A stretch of 45,055 nt of DNA from Paenibacillus xylanilyticus (GTDB lineage: Bacteria > Bacillota > Bacilli > Paenibacillales > Paenibacillaceae): the NCBI RefSeq assembly GCF_013359935.1, contig NZ_JABMCB010000204.1:1-45055 (forward strand), written 5' to 3'. The notes beneath the pieces are model-generated. The model saw only the letters and a program-made list of their open reading frames with translations. It did no database searches and had not been told where the DNA came from. This document shows positions 24,670 to 33,724 of this stretch, one piece after another. Position 1 is the stretch's first letter. Each line of letters starts with the position of its first letter. A program made the position numbers and the translations under genes.

Positions 24670-25206
24670 ATTAATTCTCCTCGCAGTTGTAGTGTTTACT
24701 TATATTCTATGCAGATGCCTATATAATGGACTGCAACATTTCGATATTGGGCAAGTGCCTACTTTCTTTGACAAAAATGTTATATTTTGTGCTCACTTAA
24801 AAACACGGTGAGTTCATATTCTAGCTCCCTGATCGCTGCGGCCCTGTTGGCAACCAATTGTTTATAGATTAAAGGTGTAGACTATGTGCCACTCACTACT
24901 TGTCATCATTGTTCTTTACTGCTTCGAAAATTGCGTTACCATTCATACTCTTTTTCTGAATCAAGTATAAGATTAGAAATCAAGTAGGAAAGGGAAGGCA
25001 TTACGCAACGGGAAACGTTAGTTTTATGACAACAGCGGCAGTCTAAGACTTTATTTATCACGTCTTAGGCTGCCGCTGCTTATTTTACTGGAACCGTCTA
25101 AACTTTATTTTCACCGAACTAATTTCTAGAAAGTAGTCTACTACTGCAAAAAGTGACACGGCGTAGCCCCTTTTCGGGTAAGCTTCGCCGTGCCGAAATC
25201 AGCCTA
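24670..25206. other. Intergenic with two strong hairpins
   Basis: No gene recognised. 25033-25078 is a 17-bp stem with one wobble (CAGCGGCAG...CTGCCGCTG). 25157-25192 (CACGGCG...CGCCGTG) followed on the minus strand by TTTTT is the likely terminator of the mobilization operon, which ends at 25207. Confidence 0.65.
25157..25192 (-). terminator. Terminator of the mobilization operon
   Basis: Minus-strand stem CACGGCGAAGC...GCTACGCCGTG with CTTTTTG after it, 15 nt beyond the stop of the ArdC-like gene. Confidence 0.8.
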
Positions 25207-26289
25207 CTAACGCTCTAATTCAGGCGTTGATTTTGATTTTGGTAGATCGACAACATTAGACTTCTCTTGTACCTTGGGTTGTTCGTCTCGATTACCGGAA
25301 GCTGCAGCCACTTCTTTAGCTGCGGCCAATATAGAACGTTCGCCGTCTTTATTCAATGGCTGCGTTTTTGTTGCTTCCTGTATGCGTTCCCTATTCAATT
25401 GATGATCTATCTCACGAATAATATGATTAGCGGTTTTTTGGATCTCACCCAGGGCTTGTTTGGCCAATTGAATATCTTTTGACCAGGTTGCAATATAACC
25501 GGCGCTGTAGGCTTCCGTATCCATCCCGTAATACTTGGTGACCATAAAGGCCGTGGCTTCAGCCTGGGCTTCCTTATGCTCTCGTGGCAAGTCCTTCAAA
25601 GGACTGTCCATGCGGTGGAGCTGCGAATGTGCATACTCATGGACTAATGTTTTGAACTTCATTGTCGAATTTTCAATAGCAGGATTGATCCGGATGGCAT
25701 GATCCTCACGATCATAATACCCACGCACATTAGGCTTGTCTTTAAAATCCTCGGCATTCTCTCTTACATCCATTTTCTTTGCAAGGTGATCGGAAAACTG
25801 ACGATACATTTGTGCAGCTCCTGCACTGTCTCTTATATCATCACGGACAAACTGCCTTACGTTGACTATTTCTTTACCTTGCGTCTGGCTCACATCAAAT
25901 ACGTTCACAGCCTTGAAGCCTGTAAGCATTTCCTTCTTCTCGGTAATTTCTTTTCCCTTTGCATCAAGCTGAGGACGTTGTGTAACCGGATCTACCTTAG
26001 TCATATCGACTTTCTTAAATGTAGGAGCAAAAATTTTAATGGCCGTTTCACCTTTCTGCACCTGTCGTCCCATGTCCTTCCAAGCATTGTATCCCTGCAC
26101 CATTGTAGCTTCAGGTTTTTGGGCGTAAATCATAACCACATTATTCAAACTGTATTTTGGGAACTTAGAAGCTACTTCTAAGTAGCGTTGAAATTCAGAC
26201 TTATTAAATATTCTTTCTATGGCCTGGTCAACTTGTTTCTGCACCTGAGCCATCTTCGCTTCATAGTCGCCAGATTTAGGAAACGGCAT
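25207..26289 (-). CDS. ArdC/LtrC-like protein with zinc metallopeptidase motif
   Basis: 360 residues. Residues 1-130 match the ArdC-type single-strand-DNA-binding N-domain (YSLNNVVMIYAQKP, WKDMGRQVQKGETAIKIFAP). Residues 150-270 form an IrrE/ImmA-type zincin with HEYAH (217-221) and a downstream EAQAEATAF glutamate helix. ArdC proteins protect incoming single-stranded plasmid DNA from restriction. The C-terminus is charged and low-complexity. Last gene of the operon with relaxase, coupling protein and topoisomerase. Confidence 0.85.
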   Translation of the reverse strand: MPFPKSGDYEAKMAQVQKQVDQAIERIFNKSEFQRYLEVASKFPKYSLNNVVMIYAQKPEATMVQGYNAWKDMGRQVQKGETAIKIFAPTFKKVDMTKVDPVTQRPQLDAKGKEITEKKEMLTGFKAVNVFDVSQTQGKEIVNVRQFVRDDIRDSAGAAQMYRQFSDHLAKKMDVRENAEDFKDKPNVRGYYDREDHAIRINPAIENSTMKFKTLVHEYAHSQLHRMDSPLKDLPREHKEAQAEATAFMVTKYYGMDTEAYSAGYIATWSKDIQLAKQALGEIQKTANHIIREIDHQLNRERIQEATKTQPLNKDGERSILAAAKEVAAASGNRDEQPKVQEKSNVVDLPKSKSTPELER

Positions 26290-26291
26290 CC

Positions 26292-26477
26292 TTATTCACC
26301 CTCCCTCACATATAGAGGTTCGTACAATTTAACCCCGTTTTCTATAATCTCCAGATAGGCGATTTCTTCATAGTTAACAAGATCCCCGTTCGGAACTTCC
26401 TCATATGACAGATATCCTTCAGGTTTTGTCACATAAATAGGTTTCTCGCTCCCCACGATCTCATAAAATTGGTACAT
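26292..26477 (-). CDS. Small acidic hypothetical protein
   Basis: 61 residues from the ATG at 26477, preceded by GAGAGGGGA (the frame opens at 26498, but that start lies on the ribosome site). Sequence MYQFYEIVGSEKPIYVTKPE and on; no membrane or known motif. Tightly packed between topB and the ArdC-like gene, so part of the mobilization operon. Role unknown. Confidence 0.7.
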   Translation of the reverse strand: MYQFYEIVGSEKPIYVTKPEGYLSYEEVPNGDLVNYEEIAYLEIIENGVKLYEPLYVREGE

Positions 26478-26507
26478 GGTGTTTCCCCTCTCTGTCATGA
26501 GAAAATG

Positions 26508-28628
26508 TTATGAGAAAATAAATTCGATCTTTCCATCTTTCAAGGAAAGAGCTGCTTCAAATTTCTTTTTACTTTTACTCGTAAATCCTTTGATCGTGCC
26601 AGTTTTCCCTTTCTCACATAGCGCCTTGATTTGAGTAGGGGTTAACTTTTTACCTAGTAGCTCTTTGAAAAATGTTATCTTGCAACCCTCTTTATAGGCC
26701 GTACAACCGTAAAACTTCCCTTTGTCCGTTATATAGCCGTTCCCACAAGGACATTTGCAAATTTGCTCGGCTTCTTCGGTGGCCGCAATCTGCGCCTGGA
26801 CATTCAAATTACCCATGTCAGTAGAAGCTTGTTCCAGTAATTTATTGCATAATTTTTTCGTGTTCTCTATAAAGACGCTGCTTTTCTTGTTACCTCGGCC
26901 GATCTCCTTCAGGAATATTTCCCATTGGGCTGTCATTTCAGGTTTGGATAGAACAGTACCTTTTACAGCTTCACATAAAACCTCGCCCTTCGGTGTTACA
27001 TAGACCTGGTTCTTCTTCACTAGGATAAATTCTCGCTGCATGAGTGTTTCGATAATACTCGATCTTGTCGCTTCAGTGCCTAAACCTTCACTTTCATTCA
27101 AGGCATCCCGCATTTCCTTATCCTCAACGTGACGACCGGCATTCGTCATGAGAGTGATAAGCTGCCCCTGTGTATACGGCTTAGGCGGCTGCGTCATACC
27201 ATCCTTGACGATAACAATCCCAGTCGTTGGATCTGTCTGTTTAACACGTGGTAGGGCTTTGTTCTCGTCCTCTTCATCATCTGTTCCTTCCGGATCGTTG
27301 CGATACAGCAGCTTCCAGCCGATAGACTTTTCAGTCTTTCCCTTTGTAATAAAATCCACTTCACCAATGGCCGTTGTAATGACTGTTTCTTCGTAAGTAT
27401 AGTCAGGCAAAAACATGCCTAGAGCACTTTTGATAACTTCATCATAGGTAGCCTTTTCCATTTCCGAAAAGTCTGCCGTCGATGAAGGTATTTTTTCGGT
27501 CGGGATAATCGCATAGTGATCGCTCACTTTATCTGGATTAACAAATCTCTTGGATGGCTCCAAACTATGCGCCTGGAACGAAACAGCTATGAGCTGCTGA
27601 TAATTGCTTAGGTTCTGCTTCAGATATGCAAACTCTTCCGTTGTAATATGCTGTGAATCGGATCGCGGATAGGAGACAAAACCTTTTTCATACAGTGATT
27701 GCACAGTAGTTAATACGTCCGTTGGGCTATATTTCTTCTTTTTATTCATGGCTGCCTGTAAACCGGACAGATTATACAAGGTGGGCGGCTGCGTCCGCTT
27801 TTCATTTACTTCTACTCGTTTGACAACCCCATGGTACGAGGCCTTTCCAGGCTCAATATAGGGTTTTACCGCTTCATACAGTTTTTCTTTAGACGGATAA
27901 CGATCGCGTAGCTTACCCGTGTATTTCCCTGTAGAAACGGTGAACTCAGCCACAAGCTCATAAAATGGTTCGGATTTAAAATTTTTAATTTCACACTGCC
28001 GGTTGTAAATGAGCGTAAGCACCGGCGTTTGTACTCGGCCAACACTAAACACTTCCTTGAATCCCTTACGCTGCAGATGCAGCGTGTACAATCGACTAGC
28101 ATTCAGCCCGATTAGCCAGTCAGAGATTTGCCTAGCTTGGGCTTCATAAAAGAGGTTAATGGTCGTTGATCCGTCCCGTACTTCAGTAAAACCTTTCCGT
28201 ATCGCATTTTCGGTTAGAGAGGAAGTCCATAGCCGTTTTATTGGCTTGTTGGAACAACCGGCCATCATAATAAGCAGCCGGGCAATATTTTCACCCTCTC
28301 GCGCCGGGTCAGTCGCTATAATAATTTGATCGGCTTCTTTCAATAAATCCTTTACAATTTTGAACTGTACTGCCTTATCCTTTGAAACCTTATATTCAAA
28401 ACTCTCCGGAATAATAGGGAGACTGTCCAAGCTCCATCTCTTCCAGGCTTCGTTGTATTCATCTGGATTTTTAAGTTCTACGAGATGCCCAATAGCCCAT
28501 GTGACCTTAGCGCCGCCCGGAAACTCCTTGCATGGGTTAATGAGAAGAAAGCCTTTCCCCTTGGTATGTGGGAAAGGCGCAGCCAATTTTCTGGCCTGGT
28601 CAGGTTTTTCAGCTAATACGGTTATCAT
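26508..28628 (-). CDS. topB: DNA topoisomerase III (type IA)
   Basis: 706 residues from ATG 28628, after GGAGGA; the ATG at 28643 precedes that site. TOPRIM domain at the N-terminus (MITVLAEKPDQARKLA; ATDPAREGENIA with the metal-binding Asp at 107). Catalytic Tyr320 in GFVSYPRSDS. The C-terminus carries a Cys-rich zinc ribbon (CKCPCGNGYI...GCTAYKEGC). TopB enzymes decatenate and act on single-stranded regions; they are common in conjugative plasmids. Lies between traG and a small gene in the operon. Confidence 0.95.
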   Translation of the reverse strand: MITVLAEKPDQARKLAAPFPHTKGKGFLLINPCKEFPGGAKVTWAIGHLVELKNPDEYNEAWKRWSLDSLPIIPESFEYKVSKDKAVQFKIVKDLLKEADQIIIATDPAREGENIARLLIMMAGCSNKPIKRLWTSSLTENAIRKGFTEVRDGSTTINLFYEAQARQISDWLIGLNASRLYTLHLQRKGFKEVFSVGRVQTPVLTLIYNRQCEIKNFKSEPFYELVAEFTVSTGKYTGKLRDRYPSKEKLYEAVKPYIEPGKASYHGVVKRVEVNEKRTQPPTLYNLSGLQAAMNKKKKYSPTDVLTTVQSLYEKGFVSYPRSDSQHITTEEFAYLKQNLSNYQQLIAVSFQAHSLEPSKRFVNPDKVSDHYAIIPTEKIPSSTADFSEMEKATYDEVIKSALGMFLPDYTYEETVITTAIGEVDFITKGKTEKSIGWKLLYRNDPEGTDDEEDENKALPRVKQTDPTTGIVIVKDGMTQPPKPYTQGQLITLMTNAGRHVEDKEMRDALNESEGLGTEATRSSIIETLMQREFILVKKNQVYVTPKGEVLCEAVKGTVLSKPEMTAQWEIFLKEIGRGNKKSSVFIENTKKLCNKLLEQASTDMGNLNVQAQIAATEEAEQICKCPCGNGYITDKGKFYGCTAYKEGCKITFFKELLGKKLTPTQIKALCEKGKTGTIKGFTSKSKKKFEAALSLKDGKIEFIFS

Positions 28629-28646
28629 TGTGCATTCCTCCATTTA

Positions 28647-30884
28647 TCACATTGGTAAGTCGTCTGAATCGTCCAGTTCCTTTTTCTCTTCATCCTCATC
28701 CGTTTCTTCCTGATCAGCAGCCGCTTCATCTGTAAGCTCCTTAATCACTTCCATTAAAGCTTCAGCGTCAGGATCGTCGTCACCAATGCCGTTTAACGCT
28801 TCCTCTAGCTCTCTAAAGGCCGCCTGTACATCTTCATCGGTAATTCCATCATCTGTTGCTTCAGTGGTAATAGGAGCTTCTTCAAGTGGTTCTAATGGTG
28901 TTTGATCGATTGGGTCAAGATTACCTAACAACATGCTTAGTTCTTCTGTTGAGATACCTTCTCCGTCCTCAAATTCATCTTCTTCCGCAAACGGTACGTC
29001 TTCTTCTTCAGGAATCTTTTCCATTTCCTCTTCTAAGGCCAGCATTTCGGCTTCTAAGGCTTCATCATAATCCGCATCTTCTAATTCCCGTTCTTCTGGA
29101 TCGATGGCTGTATGAGCTTCTGGAAGCTTCTCAACATGGTTTACTGAGCTAATACCGAAGAACTTCAAAAAGTTATTTCTGGAAGAACGTTCGTAGTTAG
29201 GTTTACGGTCTTTTCCAAATAGGAATTCGCCATACACTTTATACTGATAAGACTTTTCTAGTTTTAAAGGAAAATAGCCGTTCACGAAAAGATAGCACAC
29301 AGCAGGGTTTACATTAAGCAGCTCACCTTGTGTAATCAAAGGTCGCTTTACAAACTGTTCGGAAATGCTCTTAGAAGCTTTTTTCTCTCCAATAGAGGTA
29401 CTTTTCTGTTTATGCTTAATCGTGGTTTCCCCGGCAACATCACTGAAGTATTTGGCGGTCTTGGTATCCTTGGTTCGCAAAAACAGTGTTGTATCATGAT
29501 TGTTGATGATGGATCTTGCCATATCCGGGCCGTACATACGTTTGTCTTCCAATTGCCCGATATCTTGAATAACCGTGTGCATCGACATGCCGAGTCCTCG
29601 ACAAGTTGCCAGGATGTTCGGATATCCATTGATTTTCCCGATATTCGCAAATTCATCCAGTAAGTAAATAGAGTCAATTGGCAGCCGTGAATGATTTTCG
29701 TCCGCGATATCATAGAAGGTGTCAATTAGTTGTTCAAAGAAAGTGGCCGTGAGCTGCTTAAATGGATTACTCTTCATCCGTACTTTAATGTAAAGTACCG
29801 TTTTTTCTTCCTGAAGATCCCGGAAGTTAAAAGAACTCTTTGCCGTAAATTTCGCAATCTTCCGCATCGCGAAGATCCCAATTTGTTGAGCCAATGTGGA
29901 CATAATTCCCGTTCTTGTGTTCCCGGCGCTCATATTAGCCAGAGTAAACATGTCATATGCTGGATGGTCTACAGACATTTCTTCCAGCAAGTTATCCAGG
30001 AATTCTTCATCCTTTCCTGCCTTGGCTGTAAATTGTACTACATGAGTCATTGTTGCAGTATGACGGTATTCCGTTTTGATATAGAGAATAATAGCTGCAA
30101 AGTAGGCTATGGCCGATTCGCTCCAAAAATCCCTTTTCCCATCATCTACCGCATTGGATGCAATAGTATTCGCGACAGCTCGCGCATCTTCATCATCGTC
30201 AACATAATCCAGAGGATTATAGCCAACCTCTTCCGAAAAATTAACAAAGTCAATTTGATAAACTTTGTAACCTTGATCTCGTTTGAGTTGGTGAGTGGCT
30301 TCATAAATCTCCCCTTTAGGGTCGGTTACGATAATAGTTTCTTCAACATGATTCATCATATTTGGAAAAACATAAGCCTGGCCTTTACCTGATCCAGATG
30401 ATCCGATAATTAAAACATTTCGATTATCAATATTTGTTCCTTTGGGCATGATGATTAGTTCTTTTCGACTTGGAATTTTCCCCAAGATGATACCCGGTTC
30501 CATCTTGAATGCGCTCAATGGATCTTTGTTGTAAGCATTACGTTTAGAAAATGTCTTCCCATTAACTACATCAGATGGCTGACCCCATTTTGATGTTCCG
30601 TGTAATCCGAAATCACTGGCATCCACAAGTTTCGGTAACAAAATAGATGACCTCATGGAATACAACATGCCCCCTAAGATAACAAACGGCATCAAAGAAA
30701 ATATGACTTTCAAATTTTCCTGGGCGTAAGCAAAAGAAACAACCTTTACAGGCTCTAGCAATAATTGCGTTAAATCGCCACCTGGGCCAATTACATAAAA
30801 ACCAACCATGAGCAGATATGAGAACAAAATACTCATCAGGAAACTAGCAAAAATAGGTTTCCACGCCTTGTTTTTAAATTCCAT
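28647..30884 (-). CDS. VirD4/TraG-type coupling protein
   Basis: 745 residues; ATG after AGGAGGT. Two N-terminal membrane segments (about 13-33 and 50-73), then the hexameric ATPase domain with Walker A GSSGSGKG (161-168) and Walker B IYLLDEFANIG. The C-terminal ~130 residues are extremely acidic (runs of Glu/Asp, ending ELDDSDDLPM), possibly a docking tail for the relaxosome. It links the relaxase-DNA complex to the type IV channel. Transcribed with the relaxase gene, 10 nt upstream. Confidence 0.95.
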   Translation of the reverse strand: MEFKNKAWKPIFASFLMSILFSYLLMVGFYVIGPGGDLTQLLLEPVKVVSFAYAQENLKVIFSLMPFVILGGMLYSMRSSILLPKLVDASDFGLHGTSKWGQPSDVVNGKTFSKRNAYNKDPLSAFKMEPGIILGKIPSRKELIIMPKGTNIDNRNVLIIGSSGSGKGQAYVFPNMMNHVEETIIVTDPKGEIYEATHQLKRDQGYKVYQIDFVNFSEEVGYNPLDYVDDDEDARAVANTIASNAVDDGKRDFWSESAIAYFAAIILYIKTEYRHTATMTHVVQFTAKAGKDEEFLDNLLEEMSVDHPAYDMFTLANMSAGNTRTGIMSTLAQQIGIFAMRKIAKFTAKSSFNFRDLQEEKTVLYIKVRMKSNPFKQLTATFFEQLIDTFYDIADENHSRLPIDSIYLLDEFANIGKINGYPNILATCRGLGMSMHTVIQDIGQLEDKRMYGPDMARSIINNHDTTLFLRTKDTKTAKYFSDVAGETTIKHKQKSTSIGEKKASKSISEQFVKRPLITQGELLNVNPAVCYLFVNGYFPLKLEKSYQYKVYGEFLFGKDRKPNYERSSRNNFLKFFGISSVNHVEKLPEAHTAIDPEERELEDADYDEALEAEMLALEEEMEKIPEEEDVPFAEEDEFEDGEGISTEELSMLLGNLDPIDQTPLEPLEEAPITTEATDDGITDEDVQAAFRELEEALNGIGDDDPDAEALMEVIKELTDEAAADQEETDEDEEKKELDDSDDLPM

Positions 30885-30893
30885 AATACCTCC

Positions 30894-32864
30894 TTAATGA
30901 TCCAACTCTTGACCTCTGTATCTTCTTCGCTGCTTCTTCTCAGTAGGATCTTTTTCATGTTTTTTATTTTCATTCGCACGTTGCGCTTGCTCCAATGCCT
31001 GGAACAATCCAGATGCAACACTTTGTGAATATTGACGTTCGACTTGTTGATCAGGTGTAAATGAATTATCCATAGGTTTGTCATTAATTTCTTTTGTGAT
31101 TTGTTGATGAATAACATTAAGATCCTGGTCAACTCGTCCGGAACTCATTCCGTTGTCTTGCCGATCCTGAAGGCGTAGTAAGACTTCAGCATTTGTAATG
31201 TGGTCGAGTGAATCAGAATAATGTTTTTGTAAATTCACTCGAAGTAATTGAACGTTTCCAGCTAAATCTTTTTCATGTCGGTCTTTTTGTAATGTGAACT
31301 GTTCAATCTTTTTGTTCGCTTCATAAACAAGATCAAAGTTTTGTTCTTTTAAAGCACTTAACCGTTCTTTCATTTGTTTCTGTATCGCTCTGTCTAAGAT
31401 GAAAACACTCTTCGAAATATTTCTAGTTTGTTCAGCTAAAGAAGGAGTATTTTTTTCATGCTCTTTATATTTGGAAACAGCATAAGAAGATACTTCATCT
31501 TCGCGTAGAACTTTGTTCGTCTCTTTGAAATACTGAACTGCATGATACATTTCATCGACAGAATAATTATTGGTGGATTGATACAAAACTGAAAATTCTT
31601 TTCGAGTAAAATCACTTTGAATATCTAAAGCTTGATCAGCTTTGTCTAAAAGCATTTTCAACTTAGATAGGTCTTCCATATTTTTTTGTTCTAGCGTTTT
31701 GATATGTGAAACCTTCTCCTTCATTTGATCCATAAATTTAGAAGGAGTGAAGCCATATTTCAATACTTGCTTCGGATCATCTTGATATGCTTTGAATGCT
31801 TTATTAAGCAAGTTCTTTTCAGAAGTAATTTTAACTTTTTCGCTTTCAATCTTCTTATTCCAGTTTCCATTTTCGATTTCATCTTTAACTTGTTTTGCAA
31901 TGATATAATCCACATAACTTTTAGATCTTTGCGCCACCATAGATAGAGCTGTTTTCTCTCCATCATTCAGCTTTCGACTGGATCGAATAACATCAAGTTG
32001 TTCAGAAAAGGATTTTTCATTTTTATATTCAGGAAGAGAAACAACTTGTTGTTTTTTCAATTCTTTTAGCTTATCTAATTCGGAATTAATCTGTTTAATT
32101 TCTTCGTTTATTTTTCCATAGTAAGTAACTGGTTCATAAGGAACATTGTTTCTGATCGCTTGCTCTTTCACTCTAGTTTCATACTGGAAAGCTGTACGTT
32201 TCAGTCTAATCCCAGGTACACGATCCAGTCCTTGATTTTTGTAACTTTCGTGACTAACTCGATCTTCGATACCGCGATCTTTTAACTTTTCATTAATTAG
32301 ATCCGCATAATTCTTCCTCCATTGAACGAGCGTTTCTTTCTCATTCCAGTTAGTCAAATGTATACTTACTTTCTTCATCACCCCGTTAACTTCTTTATCA
32401 ACTTTCTGACGTTTGTTTCCCCAGGAACCATCTTCATTAAAAGGACGCATGGTGAGCATGACATGAGCATGTGGATTGTTTTCTTTGTCTCTGTGAATTG
32501 CCACATCTGCAACCATACCTTCATCTGAAAAGTTCTCTTTACAAAATTGAAGGAGTAATTCCTTTTGATCATCGTTGTTTAGATCATTAGGGAGAGCAAG
32601 ACGAATTTCTCTCGCTATTTGTGCATTCTTCTGTTTTTCAATTTTTTCAACTTCATTCCATAAACGCTCACGATTATTAACCCATTCTGGCGCATTTTTA
32701 GGAGCCAGGATGAAACAATCAGGTGCAACAGTTCTTTCACCATAATTTTTAGTCAAACCATCACGTTCAGAATATAATGGTTCTCCGCTGCGATAAGCTG
32801 CGGCCGCAACAGCGGAATGATTCATACGGTTTAATATCTGTGAGCTGAAGTAAAAGTACCCCAT
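30894..32864 (-). CDS. MobA/MobL-family relaxase (MOBQ type)
   Basis: 656 residues from ATG 32864, preceded by AAGGAGG; the frame opens further upstream in the oriT region but without a site. The relaxase domain fills the first ~230 residues: Tyr24 in AAYRSG is the likely nicking Tyr, and His124, His132 and His134 (AIHRDKENNPHAHVML) bind the metal. The rest is long coiled coil of unknown role. It nicks at oriT and leads the strand to the recipient. First gene of the mobilization operon. Confidence 0.95.
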   Translation of the reverse strand: MGYFYFSSQILNRMNHSAVAAAAYRSGEPLYSERDGLTKNYGERTVAPDCFILAPKNAPEWVNNRERLWNEVEKIEKQKNAQIAREIRLALPNDLNNDDQKELLLQFCKENFSDEGMVADVAIHRDKENNPHAHVMLTMRPFNEDGSWGNKRQKVDKEVNGVMKKVSIHLTNWNEKETLVQWRKNYADLINEKLKDRGIEDRVSHESYKNQGLDRVPGIRLKRTAFQYETRVKEQAIRNNVPYEPVTYYGKINEEIKQINSELDKLKELKKQQVVSLPEYKNEKSFSEQLDVIRSSRKLNDGEKTALSMVAQRSKSYVDYIIAKQVKDEIENGNWNKKIESEKVKITSEKNLLNKAFKAYQDDPKQVLKYGFTPSKFMDQMKEKVSHIKTLEQKNMEDLSKLKMLLDKADQALDIQSDFTRKEFSVLYQSTNNYSVDEMYHAVQYFKETNKVLREDEVSSYAVSKYKEHEKNTPSLAEQTRNISKSVFILDRAIQKQMKERLSALKEQNFDLVYEANKKIEQFTLQKDRHEKDLAGNVQLLRVNLQKHYSDSLDHITNAEVLLRLQDRQDNGMSSGRVDQDLNVIHQQITKEINDKPMDNSFTPDQQVERQYSQSVASGLFQALEQAQRANENKKHEKDPTEKKQRRRYRGQELDH

Positions 32865-32883
32865 ACATGCCCACCTCCTTCCA

Positions 32884-33010
32884 AGCCCCTGCGGGTTATT
32901 TGCTGAAAGCAAACTCCTTTCCAGCGGAAAGGTCATTCACGGAAAGTGAATGAAATAGAGCGAAGGCGAGACCCATTCCTTGCGAAGCAGGGGTATAAAT
33001 GGGCACTATC
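32884..33010. other. Candidate origin of transfer (oriT)
   Basis: Just upstream of the relaxase start are three consecutive hairpins: TTTGC-tgaaa-GCAAA (32899-32913), CCTTTCC-agc-GGAAAGG (32916-32932) and ATTCAC-ggaaa-GTGAAT (32935-32951). GC-rich inverted sequence (AGCCCCTGC and GCAGGGG) flanks them. GATAGTGCCC on the minus strand (33010-33001) faintly resembles the MOBQ nic core TAAGTGCGCC. Position next to relaxase and divergent accessory genes is typical. Nic site not established. Confidence 0.65.
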
Positions 33011-33028
33011 ACTTCGTTCATGTGATCT

Positions 33029-33037
33029 AGTATACCA
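33029..33037 (-). promoter_or_regulatory. Extended -10 promoter of the mobilization operon
   Basis: Minus strand TGGTATACT (33037-33029) has the TGn extension. The -35 is weak. The oriT hairpins would lie in the transcript leader. Confidence 0.55.
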
Positions 33038-33055
33038 TACTTTCCCACATTTTAG

Positions 33056-33106
33056 TAGACTTTTCTCCTAAATTACGGTAAAATTGATGCATCTAACACC
33101 GTAATT
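33056..33106 (+). promoter_or_regulatory. Promoter and operator of the accessory genes
   Basis: TAGACT (33056-33061), 17-bp spacer, TAAAAT (33079-33084). Arms AATTACGGT (33071-33079) and ACCGTAATT (33098-33106) form a perfect 9-bp dyad around the -10, a likely repressor site. Confidence 0.6.
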
Positions 33107-33126
33107 ATCTAAAGGAGGAAAACAAA

Positions 33127-33414
33127 ATGGCGAAAAAAAGTAAACTCGGTCAAGTACAGAAATTAGAGGAACAGATTAAAGAGTTACGCGAGAAGCAGAA
33201 GAAAATAATTGAGCAAGCACAAAAAGACATTGGGGAATATTTGATGGATTCGTGGGAAGTAGAAGATATCGAACAAGCAAAGGTTATTATTGATAAGTTT
33301 AAGCAAGAAGCTAAAGCTTCATTCAATAATAATGATTCCGGAATTCGCGTAGATCAGAATCCAAGCAACAGCCATAATAACTACAGTGCGTCCGCTTCGA
33401 ATTCTGCCAATTGA
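33127..33414 (+). CDS. Putative relaxosome accessory protein (coiled coil)
   Basis: 95 residues; ATG after AAAGGAGG. Lys-rich N-terminus followed by one long coiled coil (residues 8-35) and a Ser/Asn-rich tail. Divergent from the relaxase across oriT, with the next gene overlapping its end closely. This matches small DNA-binding mobilization proteins (MobC/TraC-like). Assignment by size, charge and place; no diagnostic motif. Confidence 0.6.
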   Translation: MAKKSKLGQVQKLEEQIKELREKQKKIIEQAQKDIGEYLMDSWEVEDIEQAKVIIDKFKQEAKASFNNNDSGIRVDQNPSNSHNNYSASASNSAN

Positions 33415-33415
33415 T

Positions 33416-33688
33416 ATGGAACATGAAAACGAAATAAAGAAAACTCCAATTTCTGATATTGATAAAAAAATTGAACAACTTGAAGAAAGAAAGAACCGAA
33501 TAGTTAGATTGACTTCAGAAAAAGAAAGAAAGCAGCGAGCTAATAGGTTGATACAAACAGGGGCATTGGCCGAAAAATATTTCGGGATTGAACACTTATC
33601 TATCGAGAAAAGAGAAGAGTTATTTAAAATATTTTCTGACTTCATTTCGAAAAACACACCAGAAAAGTATCGGAGGAATACTGAATGA
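33416..33688 (+). CDS. TraD-like relaxosome accessory protein
   Basis: 90 residues from ATG 33416, one base after the previous stop; the frame opens at 33386 inside that gene. Helical N-terminus, then RKQRANRLIQTGALAEKYFG, the pattern of the small conjugal TraD family (R-x-RLIxxGAL). Probably helps the relaxase at oriT. Confidence 0.65.
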   Translation: MEHENEIKKTPISDIDKKIEQLEERKNRIVRLTSEKERKQRANRLIQTGALAEKYFGIEHLSIEKREELFKIFSDFISKNTPEKYRRNTE

Positions 33689-33724
33689 ATTTTTAATATT
33701 TTTTATACTAGGGAGGTATAGATA

